The position numbers and the translations under genes were made by a program. A stretch of DNA of 64,000 bases from Circinella minor (lineage: Eukaryota > Mucoromycota > Mucoromycetes > Mucorales > Lichtheimiaceae). Shown here in pieces: positions 36,754 to 52,331 of this stretch. The stretch spans positions 239,572-303,571 of the forward strand of contig JAEPRB010000023.1 in the NCBI GenBank assembly GCA_016758965.1, read 5' to 3'. Positions within the stretch are counted from its first letter, which is position 1. The number at the start of each line of letters is the position of its first letter. The notes beneath the pieces are model-generated. The model worked only from the letters and a program-made list of their open reading frames with translations, had not been told where the DNA came from and ran no database searches.

Positions 36754-37582
36754 AATTATTAAAAGAAAAGATTATTATCTTTTTTTTTTTATAAAAAAAA
36801 ACATCATCATCATCAATTATCAATCATCATCATCATATAAATTTATACACCAATAATAATAATAATAATAAAGATAGAAAAAATAAATAACAATAAAAGA
36901 CATTATATTATTATTATATATATAATAGTTATAATCCATTATATATAATGAGTTATTTTGATACATTAAATCTACTTGAATAAAAATCATACGTTTTTAA
37001 TAGAAAACAAATTTTATGCAGTCTGAGTCAGAAACTTCATTGTTTAATAACGAAATTAAAGAATCCCAGAGGACGTGGTATACGCGTCATGCATATAACT
37101 GTACATAGTAGTTATTGAAGAAGTCGATAATGAAGAAGCGATTCAATGTATTAATAATAATAGTAATAACTTGTTTATTATTATTTTATAGTAATTAATC
37201 TAATACAAAAAAAATGAATTTGATAGATTAAAAAACAAGTATTGAACAAACAGAAATATTATTAAATATATATATACATTATAAGCTTTTTCTTCTTCTT
37301 CTTCATTTAAAATACGTAATAAAATACATTCTACATATTTAATATATAAATTATAATAATATATAACTTAGTAAGATGACTATGCAATACAAAAAAGAGA
37401 AAGAAAAACAATAATTTTAAACAAAACAATAACAAATTTGGTAAGAATCCAACTGGTCATTCATTCTTTTATTTTCACTTCCGTAATTCTTCTCTCTCTC
37501 TTCTGCCCTGCATACCCCCCCGCGTTCCTTATTTTTTTTTTCTCTCTCCTTCTCTTTCTCACTTTTTTTTTTCTACTCGTAA
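36754..37582. other. intergenic region between ATM1 and YME1
   Basis: AT-rich. CAT and AAT trinucleotide tracts lie near 36800-36870, and CT-rich sequence near 37490-37560 just upstream of the proposed YME1 start. No other gene is seen. Confidence 0.5.
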
Positions 37583-40566
<2,984 letters not shown>

Positions 40567-42657
40567 ATAGATAATTGAAAAAAAAAATTACAAATAATAT
40601 TCCCATGCAACCCTCAATTATCCACTTATTGATTGACACTATAACATATCACACACGCGCACACACATCCACAACAAATACTAACATACTTGCATTCATT
40701 TTTTTTTCTTCTTGTTCAATAGATAAATTAGTTTTTATTTTATCGTTATATTGTTTATTTTATTTTTTTTATCCCATAAAAAAATTCTTTTCCCCCCCCC
40801 CTCATTTTCTAATAATATAATTAACAAGAATATGGACATGGTTAATAACCTCTACTTTTTTTTTTTTTGAAACGGAGAAGAAAAATATCGGGAATCAAAA
40901 AAAAAAGAAACTTTGTGACTGTAATTTTTAAAAAAGTATAAATGTGCATGGTTGCCACGTAAAACTTGTTTTTTTTTTCTTTAGACGAATCTTCCAGAAT
41001 TTGGAAAAAATGATGATCTTTCCTTGGGCCTGTTGAACGATCAAGCTTCCACGTTTGGGTACATGGTTCTGCTGTGTATCTTTATGGGAGGTATGACGAG
41101 ACACGCTGAGGCCTACAACCATCCTTAACAGCGTGGTTTTTTATGATCTGATTATATATTATTACCCAACTGGAAATCCCTTTTTTTAAATAAAAAAATG
41201 ATAAAAAAAAAAGAAGAACTGGAAAATAATCAAAGCAATTCAAGTGCACACTGGTTTTTGTTTTTGACGTGGTTTTTTGTATATAAATGGTGTTTGATTG
41301 GAGTGTTTCTATTAAATATATATATTGGAAGTTGGTTAAAGTAAGATATGTAAAGTTTTGGTTTTTGAATAATACCATGTAAACTTTTTTTTTGTACAAG
41401 CCACTCCCCGTAGTACTGTCCCTTGAAACACGTAATCATAAATACATTAAAGAGTTGAGATAACATTTCAAAAAAAATATATATATATAATTTTGGATTA
41501 CCTCCAGGAGCATATATAATCGATAATATTCACCAACATTATGTAAACCCTTGAGTTTACATAAAATATCAAAGTGGGCTTCTTTACGTGTTTCTGTCAA
41601 AGTACCATAGCAATGAACCACGCGAATATGGCCATGTAATAATTAATACCTACTTTTTTCTTCGCTTTAGCAAACCCACTTAATATTTTACCACACATTA
41701 AAAAAGCTCAAAGATTTGTGGGTGGCCCCAAGCATATATTCTTTTATATCGTGACAGTATTTATTTTCACCACTTGTTTTCCAAGTCCTGTTCTTACGGA
41801 AAACCTGACATCACTTGACATTGCTTACCATCGCTATCTATACTACAAAAGCAGGCAGTCAGATTACTCTTATGACTTCACAAATCTGATATTCCTATTA
41901 TTGAAACATATTTTCTGCTGATTGTTGATTTTCGAATGAAACTTTACAAGCTTATTATGAAAAGAAATGTTGATGTATCCAATAAGTAAAATCGACCAAT
42001 AACCGATTAAATATATAAAGAAGATGCTTTTTAATTTATTATCGTCGTTATTAATATCCAAGAAATAATACAAGTTGCTAAGCGATACTGTTACTCATAC
42101 TACGTATCAGAATGTAAATAAATGTTGGTCTTCTCACTTTCAAATTTCGATATACCCTACATCAAATGATATACCGAATAATAAACATTTTTTGAGACAC
42201 TCATCGAATAAATAGGATTGATAAATGCCGCGTTGTTTCGATGGTTGGTTAAACCAACAAAATGGTCCAACTTGAGACTAACCTAGTCCATATTGAACTA
42301 AGCTTTCTGGCTTTTCCAGCACCTCCTTTCCACACTCATCATAAAAAATGCTTCTTTCACTAAATATTTTTTTAAAAAAAACACTTAGCCATAATCACAG
42401 ATACTTATCATTCATTTTTGTTGTTTGATACTTACAATAAATCGAAAATACTATATAAAAATTTCTTTTAAAGTATCAATGCCTGTTCTTCATATTCCAT
42501 TCCTTACAGTAATTCAATTTCATCTCCCGTGAACTCCCTTAAAGCATACAATTGTTAAGAAAAGAAAAAAGTTAATATCACATTTACAGGACTAATAGTT
42601 GCTGATGTATTATTACTGTTACGTTCTTATCATGCCTACAATCCCGTTGGCTTGACT
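40567..42657. other. intergenic region with unresolved coding-like fragments
   Basis: No intact gene. Two pieces look like decayed coding DNA. One is a less AT-rich stretch at about 40985-41130, open on both strands. The other is a minus-strand stretch at about 41510-41640 reading HIRVVHCYGTLTETRKEAHF and ending at a possible donor before 41507. I cannot assign either to a family. Confidence 0.4.
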
Positions 42658-43697
42658 TAAAAGAAGGGTAGTGCTACCTGTGCGGTTTTTTTTTCTTAGC
42701 GGTGCGATTTTTTTCTCGCAGGTTTTCAACTGTAGTGGTACAGAGCCGACAGCCATAGCCAATCCTCTTGTGATATTAACAGTACGACTTCTCTTACTAA
42801 ACAAAAAAGAGGTTATACTTTTTGGATTATATGCGTTTTTTTTTTTTTTTTTACTTTTGAATGGCAGCGCAACAATTTATTTGTTAAGTTTTATTGTTAT
42901 TAGTAGATAATTAACGAACCAGCGAGTAAGAAAAAAATTGCACCAAAATAAAGCTATTCTAAATGAAATAATTCAAGACGATTACCTCCTTTCTTTTGTG
43001 TATAATATTTGAACACGTTGGTACTGATAACCAATACATTTTTATATTATATATTTTAGTACGTAGACTAATTCTTATACTATCAAATAAACTGCTAGCA
43101 ATGCCCTTCAGAAGTAAAAAACATATTTTACGCTCAGACAAAAAAAATCGCACGGATAACCATTTCAACCAAATAATCCAAGAGTATTATCTGTTTTTTG
43201 TGGATAATATTCGAGCAAGTTGATATCAATAACCAGTGATAAATCAATGCATCTTTATAATATATATTTTAATAGACTAGTTCTTAAATTATCAAATAAA
43301 TTGTTACAGTGCCATTCAGAAGTAAAAAAAATCGCACGGATAAGCACTTGTATTTTTTTAAAAAAAAAATCGCATAGAATCCAAAAGTATAACCTCTTTT
43401 TTGTGTTAATATTCGAGCAAATTGATATTAATGAGCAGTAAAAATTGATATATTTTATATAATTTATTTTATTATAATGGTTTCAAGGGTGCAAAATTAA
43501 TTAAAGCGAATATCATTCATAAGGAGTTATTATAAAAAAAAATTGTATAGAATCTTAATTAATGAAGTATGTTTAGTAAGAGAAGTCGTACTGTTAATAT
43601 CACAAGAGGCTGTACCACTACAATTGAAACCCGCGAGAAAAAGATCGCACCGCTAAGAAAAAAAAATCGCACAGCAGGTAGCACTACCCTAAAAGAA
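42658..43697. mobile_element. 1,024-bp non-autonomous DNA transposon with 8-bp target duplication (hAT-like)
   Basis: The element runs 42666-43689 between perfect 8-bp copies of TAAAAGAA (42658-42665 and 43690-43697). The ends are long inverted repeats of about 120-140 bp. They share GGGTAGTGCTACCTG, CTTAGCGGTGCGAT, TGTAGTGGTACAG and TGATATTAACAGTACGACTT; the right arm lacks about 20 bp present in the left. A second, nested inverted pair is AGAGGTTATACTTTTTGGAT near 42809 against its complement near 43380. The interior has about three diverged direct repeats of about 200 bp, beginning near 42996, 43198 and 43401. No transposase. Eight-base duplications are typical of hAT and also of P and Merlin elements; hAT is the likeliest by abundance. 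Confidence 0.85.
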
Positions 43698-44689
43698 TAC
43701 GGGCTAATACTTTTAAGCGTCAGCGTGCACAATTAAATTATGGAAAAACACCGGATTCCGTTCGATCTCGGCTTCAGCGTACACCACTTCTTCATACAAG
43801 CTGTCTCACCAAATAACATTGTGCCTTTCAGGGCTATGATCTATCAGTTAGAACGCATGTACCAATAATTATCTTACACATATATCTTTTATACTCACTC
43901 ATCAAATTCTTATTATCATATTTGAGTTGTATTGAATGGCATCAGTGTACTCCTCTTCATTGCTTAAAAATGCTTTCGACTCTTCCCAGATATTAAGTTC
44001 CATTCTTACTTTACGTTCTTCTCTTCTTAGGGCTTCAGCATCTCTACAGTAGCAACTGAAGAACTTCCCCAGACAAATCCCGAGCAACATGAAGAGTATT
44101 TACTTGCAAGACCTTACTGTATACTGAATATTCCTCGAGTAGCTGCCGTAGTAGCACCAAAGGCGAAGGCGCAACCACACAAGGCCATATGATGCTACAG
44201 ACCAACTACGTATACGTATCTTCTTTATTTTTATCATACGTATCATAGTTAATAAAATTATTTTGAGTACTATAAACAAAATTTTCCTACTCTTAATAAA
44301 TTGGACTTGGTTTTTATCATTTAGCAGACGTAAATAAATACGGTTTGACTGTATGTAGCTTACTTTTGATTTACTGAATTCAAACAATTAAAAGTATAGG
44401 ATTATAGATTAACTTTCGAATTATTTAATTTAGTTACTATATCATATTCGCACGTACCTGAGAAAACAAAAATCATATCTTATCAATTTCCACTTTCGAA
44501 GATCTATTATAAGAATATAGTTTATTTAACAAAGAAATTCCAAGACCGGAAGGTGCAACGTCGATAAATTTACAATAATGAGCTAGAGCGAGCGTAAATA
44601 TAACAATTATATTTTTATAGACGACAATACAAGAGTCACCAACAAAAGAATACAATGGTTTTGTTCCATGTCAAGCTGAAAATTGCGGT
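43698..44689. other. gap between transposon relics
   Basis: AT-rich with no supported gene. Short open frames on the minus strand lack domains and splice partners. Confidence 0.45.
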
Positions 44690-46195
44690 ATGAAAAGGAA
44701 CCTGGTTCAACTTTGCTGCATACGCGAAAAAAAAAAAATGAGTGTCTGAGTTTCGGAACCAGGAATTCAAAGTAAACTACTTCAGGTACGTGTTATTGAT
44801 ACTAGAAAGAATATTCTGGAGAAAGTTGGTCAATATGTATCCTAATTCTCATGGTTTTATTAAATGGTGGAACCTTAAAGAAATCCGTGGCACTATAATT
44901 CCTGCTGTTTCTATAATGCATGAAGGCTTATTTACTCATTTTACTCATACTACGAATTCCATCGAATCATTCCATAATTTTATTTATAAACTTACCAAGA
45001 AACGTCAAAGCATTGTTGACAATTTATGAAACATTTTAAAACACATTGATAACGAAGAACAAGCATATATGCATTGCCTTTGTGCAATTCCAACATTTTA
45101 TGGTTTGAACAATGAAACACGGAAGAGAAGAAAATCAAGCAAAAAAAGAAAAACTGACGATGGCTGTGCTCTTGACAAAAGCGATGGGAGCACTTATGAT
45201 GGCGATGACAATAAAGAAAACGGTGTTGACAGCGAAAAAAAATGACAACAAGAACAATGGGCAGCAACAGCCACAGATAAAAGATGAAGGAAAAATGATA
45301 GATGGGTCAGGTTCACCAGGAGAATATTATTCTCAACCTGTTGGACAATAGCTATGGCTCTTGTTATATAGCTGCACCAATGGAAATGCTCTTACACTCT
45401 GTTTTACCAAGTATGCCCGAAGTTGAGCATAAATTCGATATAAATAATGCTTACGATGAAGTATTACAAAAAGCATATAAGCATCATAGCTGTAATGATA
45501 TCACAAATCGAAAGAGAGGAATGCAGATATTACGAAAATTTGTTTGGAAGCATCCTCAATTCCCGAAAGGTACATTCAATGATACAGCACAGCTATTTGA
45601 ACATTTTATATCGAACATGTCTAACGAAATGCAGCAATTATTTGCAGTAGAATCACAACGTATAGTAACATGCGCCGACAAAAAAAGTCATGCAGTTGTT
45701 CATGAAGAGGAAAGTGGATACAAAGTCCTGATCCATCTATGTTTTTCCAAGAAAACGAAATATCATACATAACGAACAAGAAATACGTGATGCATTTTCG
45801 ACTTTTATTCATAACTATTTAATAAAGAAAAAAGAGAGCAGAAAGTGTGCTGTAGCTTTATGTCCATCATTAGCAACAAGAAAGAGTACTCTTACTAGTT
45901 TCCCAAGATTCTTATTCTTACAAGATCATACTGCAACTCAAACCGGCGATAAAATGCTAGAATAGCCCGAAAAATTAGATATTCAAGGTCATAAATACAC
46001 CATCCATGCTCGCATCAATTCAATGAAACGCACAGGTTTCCATTATTTTACAATTGCTACAATACCAAATAAAGGTATTCCTTTTATTGGTACCATCGAT
46101 AATATGGCTGGATATATTTCAATTCCTTCCATACGTCACGATATAAAAAAACAACTATAACAATCAGCTAATTATCCTGTCATAGTATAACTACC
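44690..46195 (+). mobile_element. second, more decayed MULE/USP-like relic
   Basis: The order of blocks repeats that of the element at 16183. Transposase end: HGFIKWW then TNSIESFHNFIYKL (about 44855-44990), aligning with RWIRCW then TGNACENYHSILYRN in the first copy. Next is a charged linker rich in Lys and Asp (about 45110-45290), the peptidase Cys block GSCYIAAPMEMLLHSVLP (Cys codon 45362), a middle segment with FVWKHPQF, and the His block GFHYFTIAT (His codon about 46041) followed by GTIDNM. Several frame changes and stops separate these blocks. The 5' half, including the HW motif, was not found. Sequence is clearly diverged from copy 1, so these are two old insertions of one family and not a recent duplication. 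Confidence 0.6.
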
Positions 46196-47217
46196 AGAAG
46201 GATGACTGTTAAAGTCACCTTTTTATACTCATCCTTTTTTGTTCTTGAATAAATTTCTTTTTTTGATGCTGTTTTTTTTCCCTCCTTATTTGAAGTTACA
46301 TCATTTCTAATTATTATTTTATCTCCATTTATTCAAATATATACGATATATTACTATAATTATACTTTGATGTAATTGTAATTATAAAGCAGGGTCAGGA
46401 GAGTCTAGTTACCTAAATTGTTTATTCAGTCTCTTGGGCATTTAATTCGGTTTCTATAAGTATTTTTTCCTATAAAATTAATTTTCGTAAAAAAACCCAC
46501 TCATATTTATTAGCGAGTGGTGTAATGTCATGGAGAGTTATAGAAATAGTAAAAAGAAAAATTAATGAAACCTGCGGTATGCGGCTCTTCTGGTAATGCA
46601 TGATCTATGTCGAGTACAACTACTGCAGGTTTCTCAACACTACAGCCTTGATGTCTGTCCGGGAAAATCTGGTCACTACTACAGAAAATTACTCCAGAAA
46701 CATCCAAGTTCACTAAGGTAATTTTTGGTATCGGTTAGTTGGGCTGATCTATTTATTGGGGAAATACGACATTAAATTGGGTTATAGATGGAATACGCTT
46801 TAGTATTCAAGAATTGCTGTAACGAGGATACGTACAAAGAATATTAGACAGCTTTAAAAGCATCATGATTTTCAGTCTGATAATAATTCACGTATCCTAA
46901 TCTGTTTCCGGCACGATCGATTACTTATGTATCATGATAGGAATGAATACGATAAATGCCCGATACAATTGAAAGCTCAGAAACGCAAGTATCATAAAAG
47001 GGGGTTCCTGAGAATGTCGTGTATCTTGTTGGATTATCAAATGCTAACCAAAAAGTAAGATGATGGATGTCTTTGGGACAAACCTTCCTAAGTTTACAAA
47101 CTCAAATTTTACATATAGTTGCTGTCACAGGAAGAACAGTTTTTGAGCTGACTTCTGCAATTCAAAATCAAGCAGGTGTATCGATCGCGCAAGTAAATGA
47201 TAGAACTAAATAGATGA
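46196..47217. other. gap after the second MULE-like relic
   Basis: AT-rich. Between about 46700 and 47210 codon-like stretches occur on the plus strand with many stops. One reads TGRTVFELTSAIQNQAGVS near 47127-47185. It may be another transposase relic, but I cannot place it. Confidence 0.35.
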
Positions 47218-47371
47218 TACAGTAGAACCCCATTTTTGTACAGGTGGGATTTGGCTCGATCGTAGTGCGAAGATTAGGGGTGTGCAAAAAGGGGGGGGTC
47301 GAAAAGATAGTAAAAACAGAGTGGGGGTGCAGTAACTGAGTGTGCAAAAAAAAAAACGGGGTTTAACTGTA
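47218..47371. mobile_element. pogo-type MITE, copy 4 (150 bp)
   Basis: The element runs 47220-47369, CAGTAGAACCCC to GGGGTTTAACTG, with TA at 47218-47219 and 47370-47371. It shares TGTACAGGTGGGATTTGGCT with the inverse of copy 3 and so lies in the opposite orientation. No coding capacity. Confidence 0.82.
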
Positions 47372-50300
47372 TAGAACAGAGCAACATAATAGACAAACTA
47401 AATATAAAAAAAAACTCATATTGAACTATCATTTTGATGTTGTTCGCTATAGCAATAAACTTATAACACTGACAAGGATTATTGCTTGGTAATATTATCC
47501 AACTATGCTTGATATGGTAAATTATTTTTACAATTATTTTTATACTGTAAACAAAGCCAATCAAGCTAAAGAAATACGGAATGCAACTACTTGGCTTCCG
47601 CTCTCCGATTGCATTAGGTATACTTCTATGCACTAACTCTTCTTTTTTTAACCGGCGGGTTGTATTAAACGGCATGTATTTTTCGCAACATCTTCTTTTT
47701 GGTTGGTAAAGTAGTTAGTCCGGATTTTTTTTTTTACAAGTAGTCTTAATTTACATTTTTTTGTTACAAAAGTACCAATCACGTTCATATAGAACAATTT
47801 ATGTTTCTCGGAACTTTCCGTCCGTATAAAAGTTTTATTTATTTTGTTCGTTCTCAATTAGTTTTAATTCAAAAACTCATGCTTTTTTAATTATTCCAAC
47901 TATGATTGAAAAAATCCCACACATGAATACCTCTTTATCTATCTTTGAATCAAACCAAATTCCTGGGGTCTTTTTCCCAGGACCGTATAAAGTTCCAATC
48001 TACTCGTTATAATTTCTGCCAGATGACATTTTTTTTTGAAGGCGCGCTCTTAGCAAGTACAGCATTTCTTGTTCCGCCCTCTCAACCTCTTCCAATTATT
48101 ACTCCTCCCATTCCCCAAAAAAGAAGTGCTGGCTGGTAGAATTTATAATTTGTCACACGAGCAAATGTCTTTTGTGCAGGTCTTTTTTACGAATAATTTT
48201 GTGGGAGTTGAATTATAGCCAAAGTCAAAGCAGAACAGTTAATTGTATAATTGTTCAATTGGCTTTGATAAATAACGTATTGCGTAAGATTTGAAACCCT
48301 AAATCATAAATTTGGAAAAACACATGAGGTTTATCATCTTATGCGTATGACACCTTAATATCCACATATCACAAACCACCGTTTTTTAAATAATAACTAA
48401 CATGACAAAAAAAAGTGCTAGCCTTCTCCAGTTTCTTTAGTGATAATTTTTGCATACCTTTTATTGGTAGTAACATATGATCGTTTTGTATTATTTTTTT
48501 ATTACACATATCTATATTTGCTATTGATGAGTATTTTCATTGTTATTGTGACTTTTTGTTTACCTACTTCGGTCAAAAATGATTATATCTTTTTTTATAT
48601 ATTTGTAAAAATATAATATACCATGTACTTGTGAATTGTTGAGAATGTTCAGTTTAAATTTGCTTTTGTGCCACAAAATGACCCATCTTTCTATTTTTTT
48701 TTCCCTGATCACGAAAATAATCAGGGGTCTTTCTGTATAAGTACTTTGATCTATTTTATGATATCATAGATCTTTAAACGAATCATATAGTAAGAATTCT
48801 TTATACGATTAATCGTAATATATTTTAAACATCAATAACAACAAATACGACAGGAACATGAAGTTACTGAAATTATAATGTTCTTCATAAATGGTTTTAT
48901 ATACTAAAATATGTTGAAAACTATATGTATTTCATGTATGAAAACATTAAGATACATTTTTATGAATTCATTCTTCGGATATACTATAATAGGTTGGACA
49001 GTTTTTTTTACAGAAATCGGGTTGGCCAGATAATAAGGCTGTTGTATTATACCCATCATTCTATATCTCTTGTGTACTATTATACAAGCTCATCGAAAAT
49101 ACTTGTCTATATTGTGTGGTCCTCATGGCTAGCACGTAAGAACATGCTATAGAATATATGAATCTGATTACTGATCAATAACGATGAATTGTTTGACATA
49201 TTTAAGAAGTATCACGTGTGTAATATATTTTCTACCACAAAGTCAATTGACAGTCAAATATAGTTGCCAAAAAAAAACAACCTTTCCAGTTTTTATTCCC
49301 AGGGAACTTATTAAATGCAGAGATGTTTTTTTATGTACATATCTGGAAATCAAGGGCACATCAATGATGAACGCAACAGAATTTTATTAGGGGGCTCATG
49401 AGATGTTTCTAAAATAGAAAAAGAATCGTGGCTTTTTTCGTTCAATCACTTAAAATAAAAGGACACTAAGATATATTTGAATATAGACTCATGATAAGAC
49501 AATATACTTTATTGGCTGAGAAATCTTTCATGGTATACTATCTATAATATGCTAGTTTATTTAGAATCTTTTTAAATCTCGTATAATACTGTAATATATA
49601 GATGGTCATAAAACAGTATCAAATTCATCAATAATATAGATTGATCAACGTTTAAATTATTAATTATTGAAATATGCAGCTTTTGTAAAGAAATACAGTA
49701 TGGGTTCTCTTTTTGCTGCTTCCCAAACACGCAGCCCAGTAGTGCAGAATAGGCACCCTTTTTTTTAAGTTGCGAGATAAAGTTCCCAAAGATGATTGAT
49801 TAGTCATTGATAACTATTCTGCAAATAGCAATGAAATGGGCTTTGGGCAAAACAGTAATATGTACAATACATTATTCGTATTATTAGTGCTACGTAAACA
49901 AATATATAATTAGGGTTTAAGCGATGACGACAATAATAAATTTGATGATGTTGACCAAGATAATAAGCACTTTTGTGTCTCTATTTGTGTTTGTATGTAA
50001 GTTCCCTGTTTCTTCAACCCCTCTCGATATTTATTTGTTTGTTTTCTGATAAGCTTGAGAATAAAAATAAAAATAAAAACTTTCCTCTATTTAAAGGAAG
50101 TCAATGTATATATATATATATATATATATCTAACAGAGTAGAAGAGTATTATGGTACTGATATAGTTCATATAAAAAATAAATTTGAAGCTGTTTTGATT
50201 TGACTTCTATTTGTGAATCAGAAAAAAGAAAGAATCTATTGCAACAACAGATAGATTATAAAAAATATTTTTTTTCAGTGATTAAACGATCGAGTAGATT

Positions 50301-51019
50301 TCCACCACGTACTCATTATAATAAATTATTTTTGATGCACGTAAAGAAAATGTGAAGCAGGTATCTTAATGCCGTAAAATTGATCCGCTATCGTTAGTAA
50401 CCGGCGTGATTATCCACACTTGGAGAAATAGTCCCCCCCCTTTTCAATATATATAATTATTATATTTGTATATTTTATGCCATGGGGTCTGACAGTTTTT
50501 CAACTTAGAAATAAAAAGTTGTAGTTGTGTATAAGAAACAGAAAAAAGAGCTTTTATATAAAAACATATTAAGAGAAAAATAATAACAATAATAACATTA
50601 GTAATAGAAGAATGTTCATAATATTAAAGTACAATAGTACAAATGTTTGAAAGATATATAATGATTCTCTTTCTTTATAGACTTGTTTATAAGATAAAAA
50701 GAAAGAGAGAAAGAAGAAATGGGAGATATATGTATATGATAAATACAGGGGAATTGATATTGTTACAAGAATATATGTATGTGTGGAAAAGTGTGTTGTG
50801 GCATGAAAATAATAATACGGTTGTAGAGGTTAGTAGTAAAAATAATGCTTTTGCTATACAGAATGTTGTAGGGTTAAAGGGGCAGAGAGGAAGAGAGCGA
50901 GAAAGATAGAAGACTATAAGTACAATTTAATATAAAATGATGCATGGTTATATGAAGGGCTGATGGAATATAAAGGGAGCGAAGGAAAAGCTTTTAAAAA
51001 AATAAACGATTGATCTTTT
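47372..51019. other. AT-rich intergenic region
   Basis: About 3.6 kb without a supported gene. Contains a (TA)n tract near 50108-50128 and purine-rich sequence near 50870-50905. The end next to 51020 should include the 3' untranslated region of the GATA gene. Confidence 0.5.
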
Positions 51020-52331
51020 TTATGGCGTTACTACTGATTCATCTTGCATCGATGAACTGGCAGTGCTAGTAGGTGATGAAGAAGGAGATACGACTGGTTG
51101 TTGTTGTTGATCATTATTCTTTTCTTGATCTTTGCCCTTGTTAGCTTCAGCAGCAGCGCGTTTACGTTCCAATTTAGCATAGTGAAGTCCACAAGCATTA
51201 CAAAGTGTACGAGCACCATCTGGCCCTCGTCGCCATTCAGGTGTTTCTGAGATATTACAAGAATGACAACGGCCTTGGAATACAGTACGCTTTCTTCTTT
51301 TTCGTTGACGGAGGCTACGTAAAGGATTGCTGTCGTCATATTGCATACTTTCTTCGTCATCATGCGTTTCTGGGCGTTGATCAACCTGATATAGTAGTAT
51401 ATGATTAGATCTCGGTTTTGTTTCTTCTTAAATATATAACATTATAGTAAACTTACATAAACACTTGTAGGAGTTACCAAAGTAGAATAATAAGCTTGAC
51501 GCTTTTCTTCCTGTGCAGCTAATTGTTGTTTTTGCATTCGTAAAAGAGCATTTAATATTTCATTTGCACGACCAATCATATCATCAAGCCATGGTTGAGA
51601 ATTTGCTAAAAGGTGAGGATCTGTAGGCATATTGGTTTGTTGATGAACTACTGTTTCACGCATTGTTGAACAATGATTAACAATCTATTCAAAACATATG
51701 TAATTTCATAATGATGAGATTATTAGATGACCACAGAAAAATATTTAACTCTCTTTGTAAAAGTAAAATGATTTTTTTTCTTTTTCCTACCTGATCCATA
51801 TCTTGAAATACTCTTTTACGTGCTGCAGCAGCTCGTTGATTTTCAACTTCTTGTTGCTGTGATACACGATAATCAGGTTGTGGCCATGGTGCAAGTTTTT
51901 GTGGAGATGTTAATTGGGTATGAAGATGTGATTGAAGCTGTTGTGAGGGAGGTGATCGTTGAGATGGTTGTTGCTGATGATGATGTTGTGGAGGTGAGTA
52001 TGTAAATGGATGAAGTCGACGATTTTGATTATCCAATGTATTAGTAGGAATGGTAGTAGTGATTGATGTTGCTATGGGGGCAGGGGCTGACTTATGGTTA
52101 CCAAGAGGTGGTGATGGCAGCGACATTGATGGTCCTCGGCTGAAATTCCATGATGATGCTGGTGGAAGTTGACTATCAATGCTAGAAATAGGAGGGAGGA
52201 TAGGTCGTTGGTTCGATGAATTCAATCTATGTTGATAACAATGTGCATAAGTTTTAATGAGTAAGATATAGTTTCTAGAACAATGAGAAAAGTTTCATTT
52301 AAAATAAAAAAAAAACTTACTCTGATTGCAT
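51020..52331 (-). CDS. GATA-type zinc-finger transcription factor
   Basis: Four exons: 52331-52321, 52226-51791, 51684-51457 and 51385-51020, all in phase, 346 residues. Exon 1 encodes three codons and two bases; I accept it because its GTAAGT donor and the CATAG acceptor join in phase and no other ATG leads the frame. The single zinc finger has C265, C268, C287 and C290 with an 18-residue loop ([20 protein letters not shown], then CNACGLHY), and is preceded by the basic run RQRKRRKR. The first 150 residues are Pro/Gln/Ser-rich, with His-Gln tracts, and look like an activation or interaction region. Residues about 170-215 form a helical, Gln-rich stretch. The 18-residue loop is the class seen in White Collar proteins, but no PAS domain is present, so it is not WC-2 itself. 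Nuclear regulator; targets unknown. Confidence 0.9.

Noticed and set aside
46700..47210. Possible Tc1-type transposase relic
   Set aside because: Only scattered codon-like patches with many stops; no DDE blocks or inverted ends could be placed, so not annotated as an element.
51205..51408. Plus-strand open frame across the GATA finger
   Set aside because: Antisense shadow of a clear zinc-finger exon.
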